Shown here: positions 50,705-58,726 of the stretch, piece after piece
Numbering within the stretch: the first letter of the stretch is position 1
How the letters are laid out: each line of letters opens with the position of its first letter
Source: Rhabdobacter roseus
GTDB taxonomy: Bacteria; Bacteroidota; Bacteroidia; Cytophagales; Spirosomataceae
Length of the DNA: 64,000 bases
Assembly: GCF_014202275.1 (NCBI RefSeq)
Contig: NZ_JACHGF010000001.1
Span: forward strand, 372,001 to 436,000
Direction: 5' to 3'
Translations under genes and position numbers: made by a program
Notes under the pieces: model-generated
Databases searched by the model: none
What the model saw: the letters and a program-made list of their open reading frames with translations, nothing else
What the model was told of the DNA's origin: nothing

Positions 50705-51802
50705 ATGAAACGAATCATCGTATGGATCGCGCTCCTGCTCGGCAGCGCCATGGACCCCCTCTTGGCCCAGCGGGCCGAAATCAACTACGCCTTTGATACC
50801 CGACTGGACCGCGAGGCGTTCCAAAAAGACTACCCCGACTTCCTGGATGCGGTGACGCTGGAGGTGAAGCTTTCGAAGGGAAATGTCCTTTTGCTCAAAA
50901 GCCAAAACTACCGCGCTTCGCGGCTGGTGCAGCGCCCCGACTCGCTGGTGGGGCTTTTCTGGCAACAGTACGCGTCCTTTTTGGAGCAAGTACCCATCTC
51001 TGGCGAAGTACTTTCGGTGGTGTACAGGCTGGAAGAAGGGCAGCCCGCCCAGATCCGTTGGAAAAAGTACCCCGTACGCGCTGAGGAGTTCTCGGTGGTA
51101 GAGGGGGAGGTGGTGCAGCTCAAAACCGGGCAGGATACCTTGCGAATAGAAGTACTAAAAACCAATCAGCAACGCGCCGAGCTCTACCTGCTGCTGAACG
51201 ACCTGCGCGAAGTACCCCGGCTGCTGGACGAGCTACGCGAAAAGACCATCTTTTTAGTTCAAGCCCTGGAGCAGGAGCTGAAGCCAAAGGTACTTGAGCG
51301 CTCACCGGAGGTATACGGCCGCTACCTCGGCGACCGCCAGGTACGGGTAGGAAACTATGCCCGCGACATGCTCATTTTCTCGCCGGGCGTCAGTCTGGGC
51401 TACGTCCGCGGCCATTGGCATACGGCTTATCATAATGAAATGACGCTCTATCTAGATCGTTTCCGGCTAAAAACGCGCCTGGGTTTCCAGCATCAATTCT
51501 TCTTCGACCGTAGCCTGGAGGGTACTTTACAAATGTTCGAAAATCACTTTCTCGTGGCAGGGTTTTCATTTTTTGAAAAAACCAGAGATTCACCCGGGTT
51601 GGGCCACTCGGGCGTGAAGCAGGAAGCACAAGTGACGGTAGGGTACCTCATTGGGCGCCAGGGTACCTACTATGAGCCTCATACCTGGCGCGTGGCGGGC
51701 GGCTTCAACCTCACGCCTTTTCTGAAAGTAGAGCCGGAGCTGTATTTCCACGGCGCTTTCAAGCAACTTTCGCCGGGTTTACGGCTTACGGTCGGGTTTT
51801 GA
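50705..51802 (+). CDS. Uncharacterised secreted protein, outer-membrane barrel-like
   Basis: A 365-residue protein with signal peptide MKRIIVWIALLLGSAMDPLL (cleavage after LAQ) and no family I recognise. The middle (about 130-200) is charged and helical (QRAELYLLLNDLREVPRLLD), and the C-terminal third is strand-rich with alternating aromatics (YVRGHWHTAYHNEMTLYLDR, and a closing RLTVGF), as in outer-membrane barrels. It ends at a stop before a terminator shared with the convergent M61 gene. Confidence 0.72.
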   Translation: MKRIIVWIALLLGSAMDPLLAQRAEINYAFDTRLDREAFQKDYPDFLDAVTLEVKLSKGNVLLLKSQNYRASRLVQRPDSLVGLFWQQYASFLEQVPISGEVLSVVYRLEEGQPAQIRWKKYPVRAEEFSVVEGEVVQLKTGQDTLRIEVLKTNQQRAELYLLLNDLREVPRLLDELREKTIFLVQALEQELKPKVLERSPEVYGRYLGDRQVRVGNYARDMLIFSPGVSLGYVRGHWHTAYHNEMTLYLDRFRLKTRLGFQHQFFFDRSLEGTLQMFENHFLVAGFSFFEKTRDSPGLGHSGVKQEAQVTVGYLIGRQGTYYEPHTWRVAGGFNLTPFLKVEPELYFHGAFKQLSPGLRLTVGF

Positions 51803-51870
51803 CAAACCACAAAGTACCTCTTCTTTATTTGGTCTTCGCCAAGAACGTTGACGGGGGACTTCTTAAAGAA

Positions 51871-51897
51871 AAAACGCGGAGGGGATCTCCGCGTTTT
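51871..51897. terminator. Bidirectional terminator between 50705-51802 and the M61 gene
   Basis: AAAACGCGGAG (51871-51881) and CTCCGCGTTTT (51887-51897) form a perfect 11-bp stem with a 5-nt loop, flanked by A-rich and T-rich tracts. It fits the end of the plus-strand secreted-protein gene and the end of the minus-strand peptidase gene. Confidence 0.85.
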
Positions 51898-51924
51898 CTC
51901 GTACACATTTCGATGACAAGGTAC

Positions 51925-53793
51925 TTATTCCGCCGCGGGCCCCATCCACGACCGGCGGAGCTGCAGCTCCTGGGGCGAAGCGCTGTCTTTGGGTTCCAGC
52001 GTAGGATACGAAATGGTCGTTTCGCGTAGGTCGGCGGTGAGCTTGAGCTCGTTGGTGGTTTCGTCGGCTTCTTTGCGTTTTACCGTAAAAGATACGGTAT
52101 CGCCCAGTTTAAAATCCTGATCGTAGCTTTGCAGCACCGAAGCGTAGGTGTCCAGGTTGAAGGGCTGGTCGTTCAGGGTAATGAGCTGGTCCATCGGTTG
52201 CAGGCCCAGCCGCTTGCCCAGGTCGGTGGCTTCGCTGTTGCTGGCAATCATGATGGTTTTGGAACCAGGTACCAGCGCAAAGCTGACGCCAAAGGCCTTC
52301 TCAACTTCCTTCTTTTCGCCGTCGGGATCAAACTCAATTCCGATGGCGGCGAATAATTCTTCGAGGGGTAGGGGCTCGCCCCCTTCCACGTACCTGCGGA
52401 AAAAGTCGCGGATTTCGGGGTAGGTCAGTTCCGTTATTTTATCGAACAACTCCTCATCCCGGAAGGATTTATCCTTGCCATAGGTACGGGACAGGTCGCG
52501 CATCAAGTCTTTGGTGCCGTATTTGCCCGCCGAGAGCTGGCGCAGCTTCAAGTCCAGGCTCAGGCCAATCAGCGCCCCTTTTTCGTACACGTTTTGGTAT
52601 TCATCCTTATGGACATCCAGCACCTGGCTGGACATCTCCGTGAAGGAAAGGGTGTCGTTAAACCGGCTGCGGGCGTTTTCTATTTTGGTACTTTGCCTTT
52701 CCAGGTAGGTAGGCAGGTCGATGATCCCCGCCTGCAGCTGGGCGTGGTGGGCGGCGTACTCGGTCAGGCCTTCGTACAGCCACAAGTGGCGCGACAACCG
52801 GGGATTGATGTAGTCAAAGTCGCCGATCTCTTCGCTGTGAATGTTGAGCGGCGTAAGGATGTGAAAAAACTCGTGCGCGGCTACGTTCTTCATGGTTTCG
52901 GAAAGCTGCTCGGCCGACATCGTTTCGGGAAGGTAGTAAAACGACGACAGCGAATGCTCCAAGGCGCCGTAGCGCGTCAGGTCTTGCCGGTCCGACATGT
53001 AAATGATGAAGGCGTACTTATCAATGGGCAGCGTACCGCCCAGGTAGTCTTTCTGGGCTTCCAGCACGGGCTTGATGTCGGCCGCCAGGTTTTTGGTAGA
53101 CACCTTGCTGTTGGGAGAAAACACCGACACCAGAATGTCCGCATTGCCTACCTTCAGCCACACGGTATCGGGCCGGTTGTACATCATGGGCGCGTCGGCC
53201 AGCTCGTGGTAGTCGCTGGTCACGAATACGTCTTGGGTGGAAGTAGCGCCGGTTTCTTTGGCCTGGTTCACCAAAGAAGTGGAGCCGTAGAAGCCACTGG
53301 GCTTGGTGATGCTCACCCGGTAGGGCTGCTTTTCCATGCCTTTAAAGTACCCAAAAAAACCAAAGGTATTGAGTACAAAGATGGTGTCTTGCTCGATGTT
53401 CGTACCACTCGGTTCAAACACATCCTCGGTAATTTCGGGGCTGTCCCAGGTGTCGTCTACCTGGTAGCTAATCCGGTGCAATTTTTTGGCGTTCGGAATT
53501 TTCCAGCTGTTTTTGTCCGTACGCTCTACGCTCAGCGGCTTCCCTTTTTTATCAAAAGCCTGGAAATTACTCACGTAAGCCCCGTAGTTATTGATGGAGT
53601 AGGTACCTGGTACAATCTTGGGCAAATGGTACATGGCTTCCTTATCCTTGATGCGGGGCGTGAGCAACTCTACGGTCAGCTTGTCGTTCTGAGGCCGGGT
53701 CAGATCTATCGAAAACTGGTATTCTTTTTGGGCAAATCCCGACAAGCTTGCCATAAGCAGCCCTATCAGGACCAGGTAGTTCGTTTTTTTCAT
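51925..53793 (-). CDS. M61-family glycyl aminopeptidase with PDZ domain, exported
   Basis: A 622-residue peptidase: signal peptide MKKTNYLVLIGLLMASLSGF (start ATG 53793; the frame to 53829 is less likely), zinc site HEFFHILTPLNIHSEEIGDF with HExxH and the further Glu in LYEGLTEYAAHHAQL, and a PDZ-like domain near the C-terminus (about 545-600, LGLQPMDQLITLNDQPFNLD). Members are Gly-specific aminopeptidases of the gluzincin clan. It stands alone. Confidence 0.88.
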   Translation of the reverse strand: MKKTNYLVLIGLLMASLSGFAQKEYQFSIDLTRPQNDKLTVELLTPRIKDKEAMYHLPKIVPGTYSINNYGAYVSNFQAFDKKGKPLSVERTDKNSWKIPNAKKLHRISYQVDDTWDSPEITEDVFEPSGTNIEQDTIFVLNTFGFFGYFKGMEKQPYRVSITKPSGFYGSTSLVNQAKETGATSTQDVFVTSDYHELADAPMMYNRPDTVWLKVGNADILVSVFSPNSKVSTKNLAADIKPVLEAQKDYLGGTLPIDKYAFIIYMSDRQDLTRYGALEHSLSSFYYLPETMSAEQLSETMKNVAAHEFFHILTPLNIHSEEIGDFDYINPRLSRHLWLYEGLTEYAAHHAQLQAGIIDLPTYLERQSTKIENARSRFNDTLSFTEMSSQVLDVHKDEYQNVYEKGALIGLSLDLKLRQLSAGKYGTKDLMRDLSRTYGKDKSFRDEELFDKITELTYPEIRDFFRRYVEGGEPLPLEELFAAIGIEFDPDGEKKEVEKAFGVSFALVPGSKTIMIASNSEATDLGKRLGLQPMDQLITLNDQPFNLDTYASVLQSYDQDFKLGDTVSFTVKRKEADETTNELKLTADLRETTISYPTLEPKDSASPQELQLRRSWMGPAAE

Positions 53794-54134
53794 TGAGTGA
53801 ATCAGACTAGTATTGAATCGGTAAAACACGGGTGCTCGTTTTTTTTGGCACTAAAACGTAAAGAAAACGGAAATTAATATCAAGTTGATCCTCGTTCCTG
53901 GACAAATAACAGATTTGTTAGGAAGAAGGGGCGGTGAGGGCGCAGGTACCTGCTTTTTCTACAAGCAAAAACCAGGTACCCTGGCCGAATGTTTAGTGAG
54001 AGAAAAGGAGTGCCAGCTTGCTCTTTTTTTTCTTGATTTTAAGGCCACCACCTCATTTTAAATAAAAATACGGACCCAGCACGCAACCTTAAGGCGGCCT
54101 GGGCCGTATCTAGCTGTAAAAGGAACCCAAAAAC
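53794..54134. other. Gene-free spacer upstream of the sigma gene
   Basis: About 340 bp without a coding frame. It holds two motif copies with partly inverted order near 53,945-53,980 and the hairpin at 54068-54109. The rest shows nothing I can name; promoters for the M61 gene and the sigma gene should lie here. Confidence 0.6.
54068..54109. promoter_or_regulatory. Hairpin just upstream of the sigma gene
   Basis: ATACGGACCCAG (54068-54079) pairs with CTGGGCCGTAT (54099-54109) with one bulged A, leaving a 19-nt loop. It ends 25 bp before the ATG of the sigma gene, so it may form a 5' leader structure or be an operator. Confidence 0.5.
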
Positions 54135-54704
54135 ATGCCCGAGGACAACTCCGCTGTTCTTCTCGAACTACTCGACGGCTGTTTGCGCGCAAACCGTCGA
54201 AGTCAAGAGATGCTGTACAAGCAGTTCTACGGCTATGCCATGGGGGTCTGTATGCGCTACACCCGAAACCGCGAAGCGGCCCGGGAGATTTTGAACGACG
54301 GATTTCTGAAGGTACTTACCCGGCTGGAAAGTTACGACCGGGAACGCTCTTTTAAAGTGTGGCTGGGGCGCATCATGATCAACACGGCGCTGGATCACTA
54401 CCGGCGCGAGGCGCGCCACCAGGTACACGAGGATATACAGGCGGCGGAAACCGCGCACGTAAACGAAGTGGCCATCAGCCAGCTTTCGCACGCGGAATTG
54501 ATGGAGATGGTACAGGCGCTGCCACCGGCCTACCGCATTACGTTTAACCTGGCCGTTATCGACGGCTACTCCCACGAGGAGATCGCCGAACAGCTGGGAA
54601 TTTCGGTAGGAGCATCCAAGTCGAACCTGTCACGAGCCCGCGAAAAATTGAAGGTACTTTTAGCAAAAAAAACGAGAGATGAGTACGAAAGAGTATCCAG
54701 ATGA
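54135..54704 (+). CDS. ECF-type RNA polymerase sigma factor
   Basis: A 189-residue ECF sigma factor: region 2 EMLYKQFYGYAMGVCMRYTR and FKVWLGRIMINTALDHYRRE, region 4 LPPAYRITFNLAVIDGYSHE and ISVGASKSNLSRAREKLKVL. It overlaps the membrane/outer-membrane gene by 26 bp, the same arrangement as the sigma factor at 47612. Its closest relative in the window is that paralogue, with matching helices and SKSNLSRAR ending. Confidence 0.93.
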   Translation: MPEDNSAVLLELLDGCLRANRRSQEMLYKQFYGYAMGVCMRYTRNREAAREILNDGFLKVLTRLESYDRERSFKVWLGRIMINTALDHYRREARHQVHEDIQAAETAHVNEVAISQLSHAELMEMVQALPPAYRITFNLAVIDGYSHEEIAEQLGISVGASKSNLSRAREKLKVLLAKKTRDEYERVSR

Positions 54705-56043
54705 CGACCTGGACGGGCTCTTCAGAAAATCGGCTGAGGAGTTTGAGCCACCCTACGATCCGGCCGACTGGCAGGACCTACGAAAGCGACTGGCCGCCAA
54801 CGACCGGCTGCCCCTGGCCGCCCGGCTGCGTAGCTGGTGGCCCTGGCTGGCCCTGCTGCTGGTACTGCTCGGGGGCGGGGGAATCTACCTGGGTACCCAA
54901 GGCGAGGAGCCGCAGGAAGCAAGGAAAGTACCAAAAACGGCCCCGGCGGCCACTGACCCGCCAGCGGTAGTTTCGGGTCGGCCCAGGGCGGATGAGGTGG
55001 AGTCAAGAGCGCCGCAACCAGGCTTGGAAGCAGGGAGCGACGCACCACAAAGAGGTTATAATAGCATCTCTAAAAGACAGGAGATTACTATAAAAAAAGC
55101 CGCTCCCGCAGCGGCCAAGACATTGCCCCGGAGCTTGCCCAACGTAAGCGGAGTACGTAAGCAACCTTCCCGCCCTCAGGCGGGAAGGGGCGACGGGGCA
55201 CTTTTATCAAGCACTACGCCGGTAGTGCCCGCAACCGAGGCCCGGGGGGATTTTATTCCGGGGCAGCCTGTCCTGGACCCGACGGCCGACCCGGCCCGGG
55301 AAAGTACCGCCCGAACGGCGATAAGTACCCCCGCTGCGTTGGTGCCACAGCGCTTTGATTCTTCGGGTAGGTGGGTGGCCAGAGCGGTAGAGCCCGTGCC
55401 GGATTCATCGTCCGTTCAGGCGGAGAGCGAAGCGCGTTATAGCCGTACCAGGCCCCGGTGGGCCATCCGGCTGGGCGTTTCGCCCGACCTCAGCTCCGTG
55501 GGTATCAACAAGTTTACGTCGCCGCGGGTGGCGGCGTCCATGCTGGTAGAGTACGCGGTACTGCCGAGGCTATACGTACAGAGCGGGGTGGTCCGGAGCC
55601 TGAAGGAATACCGCGCCCTGCCCAGCCAGTACGAGTGGCCGGCCAACTGGAAGCAAAACGTGCTGCCAGCCAGCGTGGACGGTACCTGTAGCGTGTTTGA
55701 AGTACCCCTCAATGTACGTTACGAGCTGACCCAACGCGAGCGCTCGGGCTGGTCGGTGGGCCTGGGGGTGTCTTCCTACAAGATGCAGAAAGAAGTATAC
55801 ACCTACAATTACCACCAGTACGATCCGGGTATCAAGTGGTACCACTGGGAGGGCAAAACCGGCTGGTACTGGCTGAGCCACCTCAACGCGTCGGTGGGCT
55901 ACGAGTACCGGGTTTCGCGGCGCTTGTCGCTGGTCGCGGAGCCTTACGCCAGGGTACCTCTGCGGCGGGTGGGTTTTGGCAAAGTGAATTTGTTTACCGT
56001 AGGTACCTGGATGTCGGTACGCTACACACCTACCTTCCGCTAG
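54679..56043 (+). CDS. Inner-membrane anti-sigma-like protein with outer-membrane-barrel-like C-terminus
   Basis: A 454-residue protein. The N-terminus (DDDLDGLFRKSAEEFEPPYD, then WQDLRKRL) is the cytoplasmic sigma-binding-like part, as in 48144; a membrane helix follows (about 54-73, WLALLLVLLGGGGIYLG), then a long Pro/Ser/Ala linker and a C-terminal beta-rich domain of about 200 residues (RWAIRLGVSPDLSSVGINKF, YELTQRERSGWSVGLGVSSY, SVGYEYRVSRRLSLVAEPYA) that looks like an outer-membrane barrel. This fits a protein that spans both membranes and gates the sigma factor. The arrangement sigma-then-this is the same as at 47612-48830, but here the barrel is present. Confidence 0.8.
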   Translation: MSTKEYPDDDLDGLFRKSAEEFEPPYDPADWQDLRKRLAANDRLPLAARLRSWWPWLALLLVLLGGGGIYLGTQGEEPQEARKVPKTAPAATDPPAVVSGRPRADEVESRAPQPGLEAGSDAPQRGYNSISKRQEITIKKAAPAAAKTLPRSLPNVSGVRKQPSRPQAGRGDGALLSSTTPVVPATEARGDFIPGQPVLDPTADPARESTARTAISTPAALVPQRFDSSGRWVARAVEPVPDSSSVQAESEARYSRTRPRWAIRLGVSPDLSSVGINKFTSPRVAASMLVEYAVLPRLYVQSGVVRSLKEYRALPSQYEWPANWKQNVLPASVDGTCSVFEVPLNVRYELTQRERSGWSVGLGVSSYKMQKEVYTYNYHQYDPGIKWYHWEGKTGWYWLSHLNASVGYEYRVSRRLSLVAEPYARVPLRRVGFGKVNLFTVGTWMSVRYTPTFR

Positions 56044-56118
56044 GACCTCTCTTCTTCGATTTCTTTTAATACCATAATACCAATCTATTCTATTACTAAT
56101 ACTAAAATAAGCATCGTT

Positions 56119-56625
56119 ATGAACAAGCCGGAATCCATGAAGCGGGGCCAATTTTTGCGGAGCCTGGGGCTAAGTACCTCTACCCTGATGGCCTTCTACT
56201 GCCTGGGAACTACCTCCTGTACCTCGGACGAAGACGATCCTAATCCTGCGCCCGGTGGGAATAACAATGGCGGCAACAACTCGGCGGGCCTGACCGGCAA
56301 CGCCACCGGCAGCAACATTGATTTTACCCTGGACCTGGCCAGCGATAACTACAAAAAACTAAAAACGCCCGGGGAGTTTGTGGTAGTGGGCGACGTACTG
56401 GTGGCTTTTACTACGGCCAGTACCTACGTGGCGCTGTCCAAGCGCTGTACACACGAGGGCACGGCGGTACAGTACCGGAGCCAGCAGAACGACGTCTGGT
56501 GTATCAGCCATGGCTCTACCTTCAACCTGGACGGCACCGTGAAGCAAAACCCGGCCGTGCTCCCGCTCAAAGTGTACAAGCCCGCGCTCAGTCAGAATGG
56601 TGCCACCCTTAGGGTTACGGAGTAA
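56119..56625 (+). CDS. Rieske [2Fe-2S] protein, exported
   Basis: A 168-residue exported Rieske protein: lipoprotein-type signal (residues 1-34, SLGLSTSTLMAFYCLGTTSC), an Asn/Gly linker (45-58), then a Rieske domain with ligands Cys110 and His112 (RCTHEGT) and Cys128 and His131 (WCISHGSTF). The cluster feeds electrons to or from an unknown partner. It lies 75 bp after the sigma-linked membrane gene and 1 bp before the DUF5777 gene, so Rieske, DUF5777 and YceI form one operon. Confidence 0.87.
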   Translation: MNKPESMKRGQFLRSLGLSTSTLMAFYCLGTTSCTSDEDDPNPAPGGNNNGGNNSAGLTGNATGSNIDFTLDLASDNYKKLKTPGEFVVVGDVLVAFTTASTYVALSKRCTHEGTAVQYRSQQNDVWCISHGSTFNLDGTVKQNPAVLPLKVYKPALSQNGATLRVTE

Positions 56626-56626
56626 G

Positions 56627-57535
56627 ATGGCAGCCTCCAAGTACCTCGGCCTGGCGGCGGGTGTGTTGTTCTCGGCCGCCGCCCTGGCCCAAACCGACCT
56701 GCTCGACGAGCTGGAGCAACAGGCCGACACCGCCGCTACGCCGGTGGTGGCTACCTTCAAGTCGACGCGCATCATCAACGGGCATTCCGTCGAGACCGTC
56801 CAGCGCCACCACCTCGACTTCCGGATCTCGCACCGCTTCGGGCGGCTCAACTCCGGAGCGTACGAGCTCTTCGGCCTGGACCAGGCGAGCCTGCGGCTTG
56901 GCTTCGAGTACGGCCTGTCCGACAAGCTGATGATAGGCGTGGGGCGCAGCAACGAGCAGAAAGCCTACGATTTTCTGGCCAAGTACCGGGTACTTACCCA
57001 AACTACCGGTGCGCGCCAGGTACCCGTCTCGGTGGCACTTTTTGGCAGTGCCGTCATACGCACGCAGCGGTCTTTCATTCCGGGCGAGGAGCGGACTTTC
57101 TCCGAAAAGCTCACCTACTGCGGGCAGGTACTGGTGGCGCGGAAGTTTAGCGAGCGGCTTTCGTTGCAGGTCACACCTACCTACCTGTACCGCCAGCGCC
57201 CCGAGCTCGCCACCGATGTACCCGCCCTGTGGGCGGTGGGCGCCGGTGGCCGCATGAAGCTCAGCAAGCGGGTGTCCGTCAATGCCGAGTACTTCTGGAC
57301 CGCCCGCGGAAGCGCGCAGGTACCTTACTACAACGCCCTGGCGGTGGGCGTGGACATCGAGACGGGCGGGCACGTGTTTCAGCTGCACTTTACCAATTCG
57401 CGCGGCATGGTCGAGAAGCACTTCATCGGCGAAACCACCGGCTCCTGGGGCAAGGGTGATGTGCATTACGGATTTAATATTTCGCGCGTATTCAGCCTGG
57501 AAAAGAAAACAAAGCGCGCGTCAGCAAGCTGGTAA
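56627..57535 (+). CDS. DUF5777-family outer-membrane beta-barrel protein
   Basis: A 302-residue exported protein: signal peptide (MAASKYLGLAAGVLFSAAAL, cleavage before QTD), then DUF5777 with ATFKSTRIINGHSVETVQRH, HRFGRLNSGAYELFGLDQAS, TQRSFIPGEERTFSEKLTYC and a closing YFWTARGSAQVPYYNALAVG. Such barrels pair with YceI proteins in many Bacteroidota and are thought to act in electron or lipid transfer across the outer membrane. It starts in the operon right after the Rieske gene (ATG 56627). Confidence 0.85.
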   Translation: MAASKYLGLAAGVLFSAAALAQTDLLDELEQQADTAATPVVATFKSTRIINGHSVETVQRHHLDFRISHRFGRLNSGAYELFGLDQASLRLGFEYGLSDKLMIGVGRSNEQKAYDFLAKYRVLTQTTGARQVPVSVALFGSAVIRTQRSFIPGEERTFSEKLTYCGQVLVARKFSERLSLQVTPTYLYRQRPELATDVPALWAVGAGGRMKLSKRVSVNAEYFWTARGSAQVPYYNALAVGVDIETGGHVFQLHFTNSRGMVEKHFIGETTGSWGKGDVHYGFNISRVFSLEKKTKRASASW

Positions 57536-57545
57536 AACAACGTGT

Positions 57546-58100
57546 ATGAAAAGCTACCTACCGGGGCTACTGGCGCTGGTCTTCCTGACCGGCGCCGCTA
57601 CCGCCCAAAGTACCCTTTACGCCACCAACAGCGGCGAAACGCGGTTTTTCTCGGAAACCCCCGCCGAAAACATCAGCGCTGTCAATGCCAAAAGCCAGGC
57701 CATCCTGAACACCGCCACCGGCGAGCTGGCCGTGCGGATGAACATGCGGGATTTTACATTTCCCAACAAGCTCATGCAAGAGCACTTCAACGAAAACTAT
57801 ATGGAGTCGGACAAGTACCCCACCGCTACCTTCCGGGGAAAAGTGGAGCCCGCCCCCCACTACACCCAAAAAGGTACTTATGCGGTTACGGCCAAGGGTA
57901 CTTTTACCGTGCACGGCCAGAGCCAGGAGCGCACCCTGAGCGGACAACTCATCGTCACCGACGGCACCATCGAGCTGCAAACAAACTTCGACGTGGCCCT
58001 CGCCGACCATAAAATTGAAGTACCCAAGATTGTCTTTGTGAAAATTGCGCAGGTCATCAACGTGAAAGCCCGCTACGTACTAAAGCCCTACAAAAAGTAG
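57546..58100 (+). CDS. YceI-family protein
   Basis: A 184-residue exported lipocalin-like protein: signal MKSYLPGLLALVFLTGAATA, then YceI domain with RFFSETPAENISAVNAKSQA, MRDFTFPNKLMQEHFNENYM, KYPTATFRGKVEP and GTFTVHGQSQERTLSGQLIV. YceI proteins bind isoprenoid quinones or polyprenyl lipids. The Rieske-DUF5777-YceI order suggests a respiratory or lipid-quinone function. Ends at a stem-loop. Confidence 0.9.
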   Translation: MKSYLPGLLALVFLTGAATAQSTLYATNSGETRFFSETPAENISAVNAKSQAILNTATGELAVRMNMRDFTFPNKLMQEHFNENYMESDKYPTATFRGKVEPAPHYTQKGTYAVTAKGTFTVHGQSQERTLSGQLIVTDGTIELQTNFDVALADHKIEVPKIVFVKIAQVINVKARYVLKPYKK

Positions 58101-58118
58101 GTACTTTCAGCACAAAGA

Positions 58119-58142
58119 AGCCCACCTCCGGGGAGGTGGGCT
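58119..58142. terminator. Strong stem-loop after yceI
   Basis: AGCCCACCTCC (58119-58129) and GGAGGTGGGCT (58132-58142) form an 11-bp perfect stem with a very short loop, 18 bp after the YceI stop codon. No T-run, but the position and stability fit a terminator or an mRNA 3' stabiliser. Confidence 0.65.
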
Positions 58143-58726
58143 CTGGGCTGATTAGTATAGTGTGTGTATAGTGAGAAACAGTGCGTGAGCAGTAGTTACT
58201 CAGCTATTCAGACTTGACAAAGTACCTTTGGTAACAAAAAAGAATAAAAATTTTCGGAGGGTGGATCGTTCGCAAGTTCGTCGCCCTCCGATTTTTTTAC
58301 TTCATACGCTTCTCCAAAAAAGTACCTGCCTTGCCCTTTCTCTTCCAAACACCAGGTACTTAACGGTACATCTTCTCCCGGATCTCCTGCTTTTTTTGGG
58401 TAAAAAAAGAGTCATTGACGCCCCAAAAGAGACGGCAGCCGCCGAGGTAGCGGGCAAAGTGAAAGGACGAACGGCGAAATAGGGTAAAAAGCGTAACTTG
58501 GGCGTACGTTGGTAAAAAGAGTAGGTACCAGCCACGGAGACGAGGAGGTAGTACATACCCCAAAAAGTAGGTTTGAAATACAAAAAAGACGGCTTGCTCT
58601 ACAAATCAGTGTTTTTATAACGCCTTCTAAAACTAACTTTGGAACGCGGGCTGTTTACCCAATACACCGGCACGAAGTACCCCAAGGATCTTTTTACTAA
58701 ATTCAGCCTCGTTATAACACCATCAG
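58143..58726. other. Gene-poor spacer before the histidine kinase gene
   Basis: The spacer holds no convincing gene. Two short frames on the minus strand (58302-58583 and 58360-58563) are the longest; the second ends in a plausible charged tail (TQKKQEIREKMYR) but I cannot match it to a family. A hairpin CGGAGGG (58255-58261) / CCCTCCG (58284-58290) followed by ATTTTTTT is an apparent terminator on the plus strand. The promoter of the kinase gene should be at the right end. Confidence 0.55.

Noticed and set aside
58302-58583. Minus-strand frames of 93 and 67 codons in the spacer before the kinase gene
   Set aside because: They overlap each other in different frames, and neither has a recognisable domain. 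The tail of the 67-codon frame looks protein-like, but a coding claim would need a homologue.
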